Positions 1 to 5,907 of a DNA stretch of 9,324 nucleotides are shown here, in pieces. The DNA is taken from assembly GCA_902572155.1 (NCBI GenBank), contig CACGET010000037.1:1-9324 (forward strand), in the 5' to 3' direction. Position 1 is the stretch's first letter, and the number at the start of each line of letters is the position of its first letter. The notes below the pieces were generated by a model that saw only the letters and a program-made list of their open reading frames with translations, was not told the origin of the DNA and made no database searches. The position numbers and the translations under genes were made by a program. Origin of the DNA: an uncultured Pelagibacteraceae bacterium. Its GTDB lineage: Bacteria > Pseudomonadota > Alphaproteobacteria > Pelagibacterales > Pelagibacteraceae.

Positions 1-413
1 TCTAAAGCTCGCTGCTCTGCTTCTTCTTTTTTCATACCTAGAACTTCAATTGGTGCTTCAATACAATTTTGTAAAGCTGTCATATGTGGAAATAAGTTAA
101 ACTGTTGAAATACCATTCCAATTTTTGAGCGTCTCTCTCTTAAATATTTTTCGCTAGCTTCAACTATTTTTCCTTTTTCATCCATATGAGTTAATCGCTC
201 ACCGTCTAAATATATAACACCTTGGTTGATTTTTTCTAAAGTCATTAAAACTCTAAGAACCGTAGTTTTGCCTGATCCCGACGGTCCAATGATAGATACC
301 ATCTCATTTTTTTTTATTTCTAAATTTAATTTATCTAAAACAACCAAATCTCCATATTGTTTTGTCACATCTGAAAAATTTACAATTATTTCATCTGGCT
401 CTTTTTTTTCCAT
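1..413 (-). CDS. ehuA: Ectoine/hydroxyectoine ABC importer ATPase EhuA (C-terminal part beyond left edge)
   Basis: This is the cytoplasmic ATP-hydrolysing subunit of the ABC importer encoded by the upstream genes. Only the first 137 codons are in the window. The Walker A motif GPSGSGKTT is at residues 43-51. The Q-loop lies in VFQQFNLFPHMT, with Gln103 or Gln104 as the key residue. The signature motif, Walker B and H-loop are off the left edge. Between the first beta-sheet region and the Q-loop there is an extra charged segment (about residues 77-97, beginning MDEKGKIVEASEKY) that is typical of EhuA and absent from most amino-acid transporter ATPases. The ATG lies 3 bases after the ehuD stop, with AAAAGG 8 bases upstream inside the end of ehuD, so it is the last visible gene of the operon. 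The truncation is the window edge, not a mutation. The ABC ATPase call is certain; the substrate class rests on the insertion and the neighbours. Confidence 0.88.
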   Translation of the reverse strand, partial: MEKKEPDEIIVNFSDVTKQYGDLVVLDKLNLEIKKNEMVSIIGPSGSGKTTVLRVLMTLEKINQGVIYLDGERLTHMDEKGKIVEASEKYLRERRSKIGMVFQQFNLFPHMTALQNCIEAPIEVLGMKKEEAEQRAL

Positions 414-416
414 TAA

Positions 417-1103
417 TTAAACCTTTTCTTTTTTTATTTTTCCTTGAGCTAAATTAACATCTTTTTCAATTTTTCTAATCCACATTGCGGCTGGAATAGA
501 TAGGGTTAAAAAAATTAAACCTACTATAGTATATGGTTCTAGATATCGATAATGATATCCTCCAACAGCGGTTGCTGCATGAAATAGTTCTGCGACACCA
601 ATGGTTGATAATAAAGGAGTATCTTTAAAAATTCCGACTAAGTAGTTACCCATTCCAGGTATCGCAATTGGAAATGCTTGAGGTAAAACAATTTTTCGAT
701 ATGTATATATTGTTGAAAAGTTAAGAGCTCTACAAGCTTCCCACTGAGTTTTTGGGACCCCTTCTAGCGCTCCCCTATATACTTCAGATAAATAAGTTCC
801 AAAATGTAGGCCTATTGTAATCATTCCGCATACCCATGCAGATAAAGTAATACCGAATTGAGGTAATACGAAATAAACAAAGAATAACTGAATTAATAAT
901 GGAGTTGATCGAATAAATTCAACAATTTCTCTATTAATCATGTTGATTATCTTAAAAGGAGTTCTTTGACCTAGTAAAAATATAAGACCAACTACCATAG
1001 CGATAGCATAACCAATACCTGCTGCCATAATAGTATTTAGGGTGGCCCAAAGCATTTTTGGAAGTATTTCAAAAGTAAAATCCCATCTCCATTCAGCATT
1101 CAT
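417..1103 (-). CDS. ehuD: Ectoine/hydroxyectoine ABC importer permease EhuD
   Basis: Inner-membrane permease subunit, 228 residues, of the HAAT/polar amino acid family (His/Glu/Gln/Arg/opine type). Hydrophobic membrane segments lie at about residues 18-45, 65-98 and 175-210. The family stretch RSTPLLIQLFF is at 65-75, and the EAA loop that contacts the ATPase begins at EVYRGALEGVPKTQWEA (107-123). The start chosen is the ATG at 1103, which gives the N terminus MNAEWRWDF, as is usual for EhuD. An in-frame TTG at 1124 would add seven residues and overlap ehuC by 20 bases. It is less likely, because AAAGGA lies between the two codons and serves the ATG at 11-base spacing. With the ATG start only one base separates it from the ehuC stop, so the two permease genes are probably translationally coupled. 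It would form a heterodimer with EhuC. Exact substrate is inferred from the operon. Confidence 0.87.
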   Translation of the reverse strand: MNAEWRWDFTFEILPKMLWATLNTIMAAGIGYAIAMVVGLIFLLGQRTPFKIINMINREIVEFIRSTPLLIQLFFVYFVLPQFGITLSAWVCGMITIGLHFGTYLSEVYRGALEGVPKTQWEACRALNFSTIYTYRKIVLPQAFPIAIPGMGNYLVGIFKDTPLLSTIGVAELFHAATAVGGYHYRYLEPYTIVGLIFLTLSIPAAMWIRKIEKDVNLAQGKIKKEKV

Positions 1104-1104
1104 A

Positions 1105-1776
1105 TTATATTTTATCCTTTCCAACTTTTCTTGCAGCCAAAACTTCTAACCAACGTAAAAATGGAACAAGAAAAAATCTTGATATAATATAATAAATTAA
1201 AAGTGCAGTGCCAAAACATTGAGCAGAAAGCCATGTTATAGAATTAATTTGTTTTGCCTCAAAAGTTAAATCAACGACAGTAACTAATGCAACTAATGCT
1301 GTAGCTTTTAAAAGTTCTACTGTTAAGTTTGCTGCAGGAGGTAGTATAATCGGAAATATTTGTGGAATAATTATTTTTCGCATTCTTTTAGCAGGAGTAA
1401 AATTTAAAGCAAAAGCTCCTTCCCATTGACCCTTGGGAACTGCTAAAATTCCACCTCTTACAATCTCTGCTCCGTAGGCACCAAAATTCATACCTATAGC
1501 TACGACTCCAGCAGTAAATGCTTCAAGACTTATACCAAAAAAAGGCAACACATAATAAAACCAAAATAATTGAACTAACAAAGAAGTTCCTCTAAAAAAC
1601 TCTATATACCCTGTTGCTACACCTTGAATGATTGGATTTTTTGAAACCCTCATTAATCCAAAAATTACTGAAATAATCACATACAATAGTGTTGCACAAA
1701 TAAGTACTTTTATTGTCATTACAGTCCCAAGCAACATTGTTGGACCATGTTCAGATAAAAATGCTAAGTAGCTCAA
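1105..1776 (-). CDS. ehuC: Ectoine/hydroxyectoine ABC importer permease EhuC
   Basis: Inner-membrane permease, 223 residues, close to the usual EhuC length of about 220. It carries hydrophobic segments near residues 14-42, 62-100 and 155-170, plus one near the C terminus. The HAAT-family stretch FRGTSLLVQLFWFYY begins at 61, and the EAA loop for ATPase contact starts at AEIVRGGILAVPKGQWEGA (103-121). The start is a TTG. The next in-frame ATG (residue 14) would remove the N-terminal segment that the family has, and no ATG lies upstream in frame. A weak AGAG element sits 8 bases before the TTG. The gene follows ehuB by 72 bases that contain a strong hairpin terminator, so it is probably expressed by partial read-through at a lower level than ehuB. 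It pairs with EhuD, encoded one base downstream. Confidence 0.87.
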   Translation of the reverse strand: MSYLAFLSEHGPTMLLGTVMTIKVLICATLLYVIISVIFGLMRVSKNPIIQGVATGYIEFFRGTSLLVQLFWFYYVLPFFGISLEAFTAGVVAIGMNFGAYGAEIVRGGILAVPKGQWEGAFALNFTPAKRMRKIIIPQIFPIILPPAANLTVELLKATALVALVTVVDLTFEAKQINSITWLSAQCFGTALLIYYIISRFFLVPFLRWLEVLAARKVGKDKI

Positions 1777-1784
1777 TTTATATT

Positions 1785-1788
1785 CTCT
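1785..1788 (-). promoter_or_regulatory. Weak ribosome binding site deciding the ehuC TTG start
   Basis: On the minus strand AGAG lies 8 bases before the TTG at 1776. No ATG, GTG or better Shine-Dalgarno sequence occurs in the short stretch between the terminator's U-run and this TTG, so the TTG is the most economical start. Confidence 0.4.
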
Positions 1789-1793
1789 ATTAT

Positions 1794-1829
1794 TAAAAAA
1801 AAATCAGGCGACAATCTTAGTCGCCTGAT
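1794..1829 (-). terminator. Intrinsic terminator/attenuator between ehuB and ehuC
   Basis: A perfect 10-bp stem pairs 1803-1812 with 1820-1829 (ATCAGGCGAC and its complement) around a 7-base loop. Read on the minus strand it is followed directly by nine U residues (1803 down to 1795). It lies 19 bases after the ehuB stop and 18 bases before the hairpin-free ehuC start region. The stem is strikingly GC-rich for this window. Its position after a binding-protein gene and before the permease genes is the classic arrangement for partial termination, or for 3' end protection of the binding-protein mRNA, giving excess EhuB over EhuC, EhuD and EhuA. Confidence 0.9.
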
Positions 1830-1848
1830 CATGTTTTAAATTTTTCTT

Positions 1849-2694
1849 TTATTTAGTAGAACAAGCCCACTCAGTAGTCATATCAGCAGGAGGTAATTGG
1901 GCTTTATCATAGCCATATTCACCAGCTCTCTCTAACATTTTACCTGGGTTTGATAAAACTTTTGCTAAAGCTGCATTAAAGTTGTCCCTAAATTCAGTAT
2001 CAGTTTTTCTAAAACCTATACCAACAACATTTACAGTTTCTTTAGGCATTAATTTAGGATCTGTTACTTCAAATGCGCCATTAGTTTTCTCTTCATGTTC
2101 TTTTGCACCAAAGAAAGTTTGAACAGCAACGTCAGCTCTACCCGCTTTCATTGCAGCTAAAATCCCAACTTCACCCTCTACTAAAAGCATTTGGCTATCT
2201 GGAACACCGAATTTTTTAGCAGCCTCTACTGTGTTAAACCCCGCACCAGTTACCAGTTTTGCACCTGTTCTCACAACATCTGCGTAGTTATTAATTCCTT
2301 TAGGATTTCCTTTTGGTACTAACATTGCATCACCAAATACACCTATTGGATCTGAAAAATTAATATTCTCACATCTACTTTTTAAAATGTACATACCACC
2401 AGTAATCATATCTGATCTGTCTGCATTTATTCCTGGTATTAATCCTGACCATTCAAATACCTTTGTTTCGTGCTCAGTAATTCCCATTTCTTCAAGAACT
2501 GTTAAAGCAATCATGTTGACAAAACCCAAAGCTTCACCGTTATCACCAGCATAAGCCCATGGCACAGCAGTACCAAATCCAAGTCTTAATTTGTGTCCAT
2601 CTTTTAGTCTATCAGTTAAAGTTGCAGCATTAACAGACGAAATACTAAAAAGAATAACTAAACAAACTGAAATTGACTTAATTAATTTCCTCAT
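1849..2694 (-). CDS. ehuB: Ectoine/hydroxyectoine periplasmic binding protein EhuB
   Basis: Type-II periplasmic solute-binding protein of the polar amino acid family (SBP_bac_3), 281 residues. It captures the ligand in the periplasm and delivers it to EhuC/EhuD. The N terminus is a Sec signal peptide: basic MRKLIK, a hydrophobic core to about residue 20, then VNA with likely cleavage after Ala23. The mature protein has the EhuB-like run FEWSGLIPGINADRSDM (80-96), then GGMYILKSRCENINFSDP (99-116). Tyr102, Phe113 and Arg107 there are candidates for the aromatic/arginine ligand pocket known in EhuB. Cys108 and Cys278 are the only cysteines of the mature protein and could form a disulfide. A strong AGAGGAG 5 bases before the ATG fixes the start. 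It is first in the operon with its own putative promoter and a terminator after it. A general amino acid or other betaine-like ligand is the main alternative. Confidence 0.85.
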   Translation of the reverse strand: MRKLIKSISVCLVILFSISSVNAATLTDRLKDGHKLRLGFGTAVPWAYAGDNGEALGFVNMIALTVLEEMGITEHETKVFEWSGLIPGINADRSDMITGGMYILKSRCENINFSDPIGVFGDAMLVPKGNPKGINNYADVVRTGAKLVTGAGFNTVEAAKKFGVPDSQMLLVEGEVGILAAMKAGRADVAVQTFFGAKEHEEKTNGAFEVTDPKLMPKETVNVVGIGFRKTDTEFRDNFNAALAKVLSNPGKMLERAGEYGYDKAQLPPADMTTEWACSTK

Positions 2695-2699
2695 TATTT

Positions 2700-2706
2700 C
2701 TCCTCT
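2700..2706 (-). promoter_or_regulatory. Strong ribosome binding site of ehuB
   Basis: AGAGGAG on the minus strand, 5 bases before the ehuB ATG. It is the best Shine-Dalgarno match in the window, where most other genes have weak or no visible sites. It fits a product needed in large amounts. Confidence 0.8.
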
Positions 2707-2738
2707 AAATAGTTTAATATTTTATTAAGTTAACAAGA

Positions 2739-2776
2739 ATTATAGCTTGATGCAAATTTCAAAAAATTTAGATCAA
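2739..2776 (-). promoter_or_regulatory. Putative ehuB promoter with adjacent inverted-repeat operator
   Basis: On the minus strand a perfect TATAAT (-10; plus-strand 2739-2744) would start transcription near 2732 and leave a leader of roughly 37 bases. No good -35 box exists at the right distance (the hexamer there reads ATTTTT). Instead, an inverted repeat fills that place: TTGATGCAAATTT (2747-2759) and AAATTTAGATCAA (2764-2776), 11 of 13 positions complementary, 4-base spacer. This is the arrangement expected for a regulator-dependent promoter. The regulator is not in the window. The whole gene-free stretch 2695-2793 holds only this and the ehuB ribosome binding site. Confidence 0.5.
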
Positions 2777-2793
2777 CTTAGAATTGAATCTTG

Positions 2794-3579
2794 TTAAATA
2801 ATTATTTTGTTACCTATATTTATTTCTCCGTCATCTAAAGGAGTTAAATAAATCCCCATATCAAAATGGTTATAAAATTTTTTTAATAACTGTAATAAAT
2901 TTAATGAATTATTGTCCGTTTTGGGTTTTAGATTAATAGCAACACATCGAGGAATATTTTTTTCAACTTTAAAAGAAACATTATTAATTTTTATAATTTT
3001 TCCAATCCACTTTCTCTCTTCCCAAGGTTTTATTCCATCAATACATATGTTTCCTCTAAATCTTGAAATTTCAATTTTTTCATCAATCTTTTTTTGAAAA
3101 TCATTTATGCTCTCTATGTTTAAAAGTGAAACTGAATTAACAAAATCAACTTTATTTGATATAGTTGTGTCGTAAAAAGGAATTTCGAAATTTTTCATTA
3201 ATGTAATTGGTCCTTTAATTGAACTTTCTAATTCTAAAACTTTATTTGATAACTCTATACATTGACTTTGTTCCTTAGTATTTATCGTTAAGATTGTATT
3301 GTCTTTAGAATTCAATGACAGTTCATTTTTATTTAATAAAAAATTATATTTGTTTAAAACTGGGGTGTTTTTAAGTGTTAATATTTTATTCCATTTACCT
3401 TTTCGATCATCTGAGCTTTTTTCAAATAATTTAATTTGATCGATATTTAAATTTTTTGCAAATGCAAAAACTCTGTCTCCACTTATTCCAATTCCTTTTT
3501 TGATTTGACAATTATCTATGGTTTGAAAGGATATAGATTTTACAGGACAGTAATTTATTGAGGAAATAGTTGCACTCAT
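2794..3579 (-). CDS. MOSC-domain protein (mARC/YcbX-like molybdenum cofactor protein)
   Basis: This 261-residue protein has the two-part layout of the mARC/YcbX family: an N-terminal beta-barrel domain (YCPVKS at 10-15, GDRVFAF at 34-40) and a C-terminal MOSC domain. Landmarks of the latter are RFRGNICIDGIKPWEE (173-188), PRCVAINLKPKT (210-221) and GIYLTPLDDGEINIGN (242-257). Cys212 corresponds to the conserved cysteine that coordinates molybdenum in family members, which reduce N-hydroxylated compounds. There is no fused ferredoxin domain, so an electron donor would be encoded elsewhere. The substrate cannot be told. The gene lies 99 bases upstream of ehuB on the same strand, but ehuB has its own promoter, so no functional tie to ectoine uptake is implied. 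No Shine-Dalgarno sequence precedes the ATG, and the start codon is 18 bases from the divergent oxygenase start. Confidence 0.85.
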   Translation of the reverse strand: MSATISSINYCPVKSISFQTIDNCQIKKGIGISGDRVFAFAKNLNIDQIKLFEKSSDDRKGKWNKILTLKNTPVLNKYNFLLNKNELSLNSKDNTILTINTKEQSQCIELSNKVLELESSIKGPITLMKNFEIPFYDTTISNKVDFVNSVSLLNIESINDFQKKIDEKIEISRFRGNICIDGIKPWEERKWIGKIIKINNVSFKVEKNIPRCVAINLKPKTDNNSLNLLQLLKKFYNHFDMGIYLTPLDDGEINIGNKIII

Positions 3580-3584
3580 ATAAT
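3558..3584 (+). promoter_or_regulatory. Candidate promoter of the PhyH-family gene, inside the MOSC gene
   Basis: TTGAGG (3558-3563) and a perfect TATAAT (3579-3584) are separated by 15 bases, slightly short. Transcription would begin about 6 to 8 bases before the ATG at 3598, giving an almost leaderless mRNA, in keeping with the lack of any Shine-Dalgarno sequence. Confidence 0.35.
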
Positions 3585-3592
3585 ATCTAAAA

Positions 3593-3621
3593 ACAATATG
3601 ACTTATCTATCCCCAAATCAA
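3593..3621 (-). promoter_or_regulatory. Candidate promoter of the MOSC gene, inside the PhyH gene
   Basis: On the minus strand TTGATT (3621-3616) and TATTGT (3598-3593) are separated by exactly 17 bases. The -10 overlaps the A of the divergent gene's start codon and lies 13 bases before the MOSC ATG. That spacing matches the -10 to ATG distance of the opposite promoter. Hexamer matches are moderate. Confidence 0.3.
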
Positions 3622-4425
3622 CTTAAACAATATGAAGATGAGGGATTTGTATCTCCCCTAGATGTATTTTCAAAAGAAAAAAGTAAAGAAATCAGAGATG
3701 AGATTGAATTAATTGAAAAACAGATGCCTCATGAACTCGAAAAAGACGGAAGATATAATGCTCATCTTATTTCGCCACTCTTAGATTGGGTCACTCACCA
3801 TCCTTCAATTTTAAATACAGTAGAAAGCTTAATTGGTAAAAATATTTTAGTATGTGGAACTACGCTTTTTATAAAAAATCCAAACATTAAAGGCTTTGTT
3901 AGCTATCATCAGGATGCAAAATACATAGGTTTGGAGCCACATAATTGGGTTACAGCCTGGGTTGCGATCACAGATTCTAATGAGAATAATGGCTGTATGA
4001 GAATGTGGTCTGGATCACACAAAGAAAATCTAAAAGATCACGATCAAATGTTTAATGAAGGAAACTTATTAACCAGAGGTCAAACTGTTAATGATGTTCC
4101 AAAAAGTGAAACTACACCTTTAATCTTAAAAGCAGGTCAAATGTCATTACATCACCCAAAAGTTGTTCATGGTTCAGATTTAAATAAAAGTAACGATAGG
4201 AGAATAGGATTTGTAATTCAGAGTTATATAGGAACTAATGTTAAGCAAGTATTGGGTAAAAATAGCGTTCAACTTGCAAGAGGTGAAGACAAATATAATT
4301 ATCATGAAAAAATTGGAAGACCAAACTCTTTGATGAATAAAGTCGATCTTAAATTAAAAAAACAGGAAAATGATAATCTTCAAGAAATTTTTTATAAAGG
4401 TTCGTCTAAAAAAGGCACATATTAA
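3598..4425 (+). CDS. Phytanoyl-CoA dioxygenase (PhyH)-family Fe(II)/2-oxoglutarate oxygenase
   Basis: A 275-residue soluble oxygenase that should couple 2-oxoglutarate decarboxylation to hydroxylation of an unknown small molecule. The facial triad is visible: His104 and Asp106 in SYHQDAKY, and distal His191 in PKVVHGSDLN. Arg201 or Arg202 in DRRIGF is placed to bind the 2-oxoglutarate carboxylate. Between them is the family block WVTAWVAITDSNENNGCMR (117-135) followed by GSH. The family includes hydroxylases of fatty acyl-CoA, ectoine, phosphonates and quaternary amines. The ectoine hydroxylase signature around its first His (FLWHSDFETWH) is absent, so EctD is not supported despite the nearby ectoine importer. 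It is divergent from the MOSC gene with an 18-base gap and is followed 5 bases later by a small gene, so the two are probably co-transcribed. No Shine-Dalgarno sequence is visible. Confidence 0.85.
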   Translation: MTYLSPNQLKQYEDEGFVSPLDVFSKEKSKEIRDEIELIEKQMPHELEKDGRYNAHLISPLLDWVTHHPSILNTVESLIGKNILVCGTTLFIKNPNIKGFVSYHQDAKYIGLEPHNWVTAWVAITDSNENNGCMRMWSGSHKENLKDHDQMFNEGNLLTRGQTVNDVPKSETTPLILKAGQMSLHHPKVVHGSDLNKSNDRRIGFVIQSYIGTNVKQVLGKNSVQLARGEDKYNYHEKIGRPNSLMNKVDLKLKKQENDNLQEIFYKGSSKKGTY

Positions 4426-4430
4426 TTTTC

Positions 4431-4658
4431 ATGAACAAAGAAAATGCAAGTAAACTCTGGAAAATGATACAGGAAGCTGGCGATTATTTACAAGGCCAAT
4501 TGCCTGAACATCCAAATCACCCGAAAGGTCGTAACCCTTATGCTCATGTTGCCCTAGCTGTTAAAGAAGAATTTGATATTACTTATAAAGATATTCCTGA
4601 TGAAAAATTTGATGAAGTTGTGAAATATATTAAATTTTTAAAACAGAATCCAAGCTGA
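4431..4658 (+). CDS. Small hypothetical protein downstream of the PhyH-family gene
   Basis: I do not recognise this 75-residue protein. It has no signal peptide, membrane segment or cysteine. It appears as two probable amphipathic helices (about residues 3-20 and 57-72) flanking a central stretch, HPNHPKGRNPYAHVALAVKE (27-46), rich in His, Pro and Gly. The ordered, mixed composition and lack of low complexity suggest a real, conserved protein. It starts 5 bases after the oxygenase stop with no Shine-Dalgarno sequence nearby, so it probably depends on translation of that gene. Its stop codon (4656-4658) directly touches the stop codon of the convergent ene-reductase. A role linked to the oxygenase is only an inference from position. 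Confidence 0.7.
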   Translation: MNKENASKLWKMIQEAGDYLQGQLPEHPNHPKGRNPYAHVALAVKEEFDITYKDIPDEKFDEVVKYIKFLKQNPS

Positions 4659-5882
4659 CTATTTATTATTATTTCTGTGATCTAATAAATTACGTGTCAT
4701 CTCATCACTCTGTTTCAGGTATCTTTTATGACCATCTAGAAGTGGAATATTTAAGTCTCCTTTACCTGTCTTTCCTTGTAACGCTAATTGGTCACAAAAC
4801 CAATTGAGCACTGCTCCATTTGGAATATCTTGTAATGGTGGAAATTGACGCTCTATAGTTGGTAATTCTGAAATATCACCACTTAATAGTTTTTTCGGAA
4901 AGTAAGGATCAATTATAAATGGTCTACCTATTCCAATTAAATCAGTGGATGAAGACATCAAAGCATCTTCCATTACAGATTTAGTTCTAAAGCCACCAGT
5001 AACCATTATTGGTATACTTACTGCTGCTTTAATACTTTTGGCGTACTCTAAAAAATAAGCTTCTCTATTTTTTGTACTCTCTTTCAATGAAATATATTGA
5101 TAAGCTTTTGGGACCTCAAAATTACCCCCTGAAACTTCAATAAAATCGATATTTTCTTTTTCAATCAATTGTGCAATTTTCACACTATCAGAAATTTCAA
5201 GACCTCCTTTTTGGAAATCAGATGAATTTAATTTAACAGCAATAATAAAACTTTTTCCTACAGTAGCTCTAACTTTCTGTAAAATGAGCTGAAGAAACCT
5301 AGCTCGATTTTCAAATGATCCTCCCCATTTATCTGAGCGATTATTAATTTTTGGAGACAATGAAGAGCTTAATAAATATCCATGTGCAGCATGAATTTCT
5401 ACGCCATCAAAACCACATTGTTTGGCAATTCTAGCTGAGTCAGAAAATTTTTTAATTAAATCTAAAAAATCTTTTTCTAAGGCCATACGTGGTTGGCCAA
5501 ATCCTTGTAGATCTAATTTTAAATTTGAAATTGATAAAGGTTCTGAATTAATCAATTCAGGCGTTTGTCTTCCAGCATGTGAAAGTTGGGCTAAAACTAA
5601 CGAACCACCTGATTTTGCCGCATCACAAAGATCAGATGTTTTTTTTATATCAGTTGAGCTATCGAGAACAAAATTTCCAGCATGTTCTAAATGCCATCGG
5701 TCTACAATTATATTTCCAGTTATTAGTAGACTTGCTCCACCATCGCTCCATCTTTTAAAAATTGATACTAGTTCATTTGTTGGATTATTTTTTAGGTCCC
5801 CTAGAGCTTCGGAAAGACCAGACTTAACAATTCTATTTTTTAGAGTTACTCCACATGGTAAATCTATTGGAGCTTCAATCAT
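4659..5882 (-). CDS. Old Yellow Enzyme-family NADH:flavin oxidoreductase (ene-reductase)
   Basis: An FMN-dependent TIM-barrel enzyme of 407 residues, expected to reduce an activated C=C bond with NAD(P)H. Motifs in order: LKNRIVKSGLSE (14-25) for FMN binding, AQLSHAGRQ (98-106), and the active site IHAAHGYLLSS (163-173). In the last, His164 and His167 should hold the substrate carbonyl or flavin, and Tyr169 is the probable proton donor. Then come NNRSDKWGGSFENRARF (180-196), EVSGGNFE, VTGGFR and IGIGRP for the phosphate end of FMN. The protein is a single domain: the 4Fe-4S and NADPH-binding C-terminal domains of 2,4-dienoyl-CoA reductase are absent, which puts it with XenA/YqjM-like or related OYEs. 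The physiological substrate is unknown. The gene has a strong promoter from which the mRNA would begin at or next to the ATG, and no Shine-Dalgarno sequence. It is divergent from the decarboxylase-like gene across 45 bases. Confidence 0.92.
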   Translation of the reverse strand: MIEAPIDLPCGVTLKNRIVKSGLSEALGDLKNNPTNELVSIFKRWSDGGASLLITGNIIVDRWHLEHAGNFVLDSSTDIKKTSDLCDAAKSGGSLVLAQLSHAGRQTPELINSEPLSISNLKLDLQGFGQPRMALEKDFLDLIKKFSDSARIAKQCGFDGVEIHAAHGYLLSSSLSPKINNRSDKWGGSFENRARFLQLILQKVRATVGKSFIIAVKLNSSDFQKGGLEISDSVKIAQLIEKENIDFIEVSGGNFEVPKAYQYISLKESTKNREAYFLEYAKSIKAAVSIPIMVTGGFRTKSVMEDALMSSSTDLIGIGRPFIIDPYFPKKLLSGDISELPTIERQFPPLQDIPNGAVLNWFCDQLALQGKTGKGDLNIPLLDGHKRYLKQSDEMTRNLLDHRNNNK

Positions 5883-5887
5883 TATAA

Positions 5888-5907
5888 TTTATATTTCGTA
5901 ATATAAA
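5888..5907. promoter_or_regulatory. Perfect inverted repeat spanning both divergent -10 boxes
   Basis: TTTATATT (5888-5895) and AATATAAA (5900-5907) are exact reverse complements around the 4-base centre TCGT. The left arm holds the OYE -10 on the minus strand. The right arm holds a TATAAA (5902-5907) suitably placed as a -10 for the plus-strand gene, about 20 bases before its TTG start. One regulator bound here could control both directions. All-AT arms make a chance origin possible. Confidence 0.45.

Noticed and set aside
226..420. Open frame of 64 codons on the plus strand
   Set aside because: It is antisense to ehuA, whose Walker A and Q-loop motifs are clear, and it resembles nothing recognisable.
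1104..1124. Seven-residue N-terminal extension of EhuD from a TTG at 1124
   Set aside because: The ATG at 1103 fits the family N terminus, avoids a 20-base overlap and has AAAGGA upstream.
2747..2776. Inverted repeat read as a terminator of the MOSC gene
   Set aside because: The stem is AT-rich with two mismatches and no U-run follows on the minus strand, so an operator is more likely.
2912..3097. Short plus-strand frame with a hydrophobic translation
   Set aside because: It is antisense to the MOSC gene; hydrophobicity is expected from the complement of Lys/Asn-rich AT-rich coding sequence.
3598..4425. Ectoine hydroxylase EctD identity for the PhyH-family gene
   Set aside because: The EctD signature around the first iron-binding His is missing and the WVTAWVAI block is that of generic PhyH proteins; proximity to ehu genes alone is not enough.
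5422..5901. Open frame of 159 codons on the plus strand
   Set aside because: It lies antisense within the strongly supported OYE gene and its translation shows no domain or family pattern.
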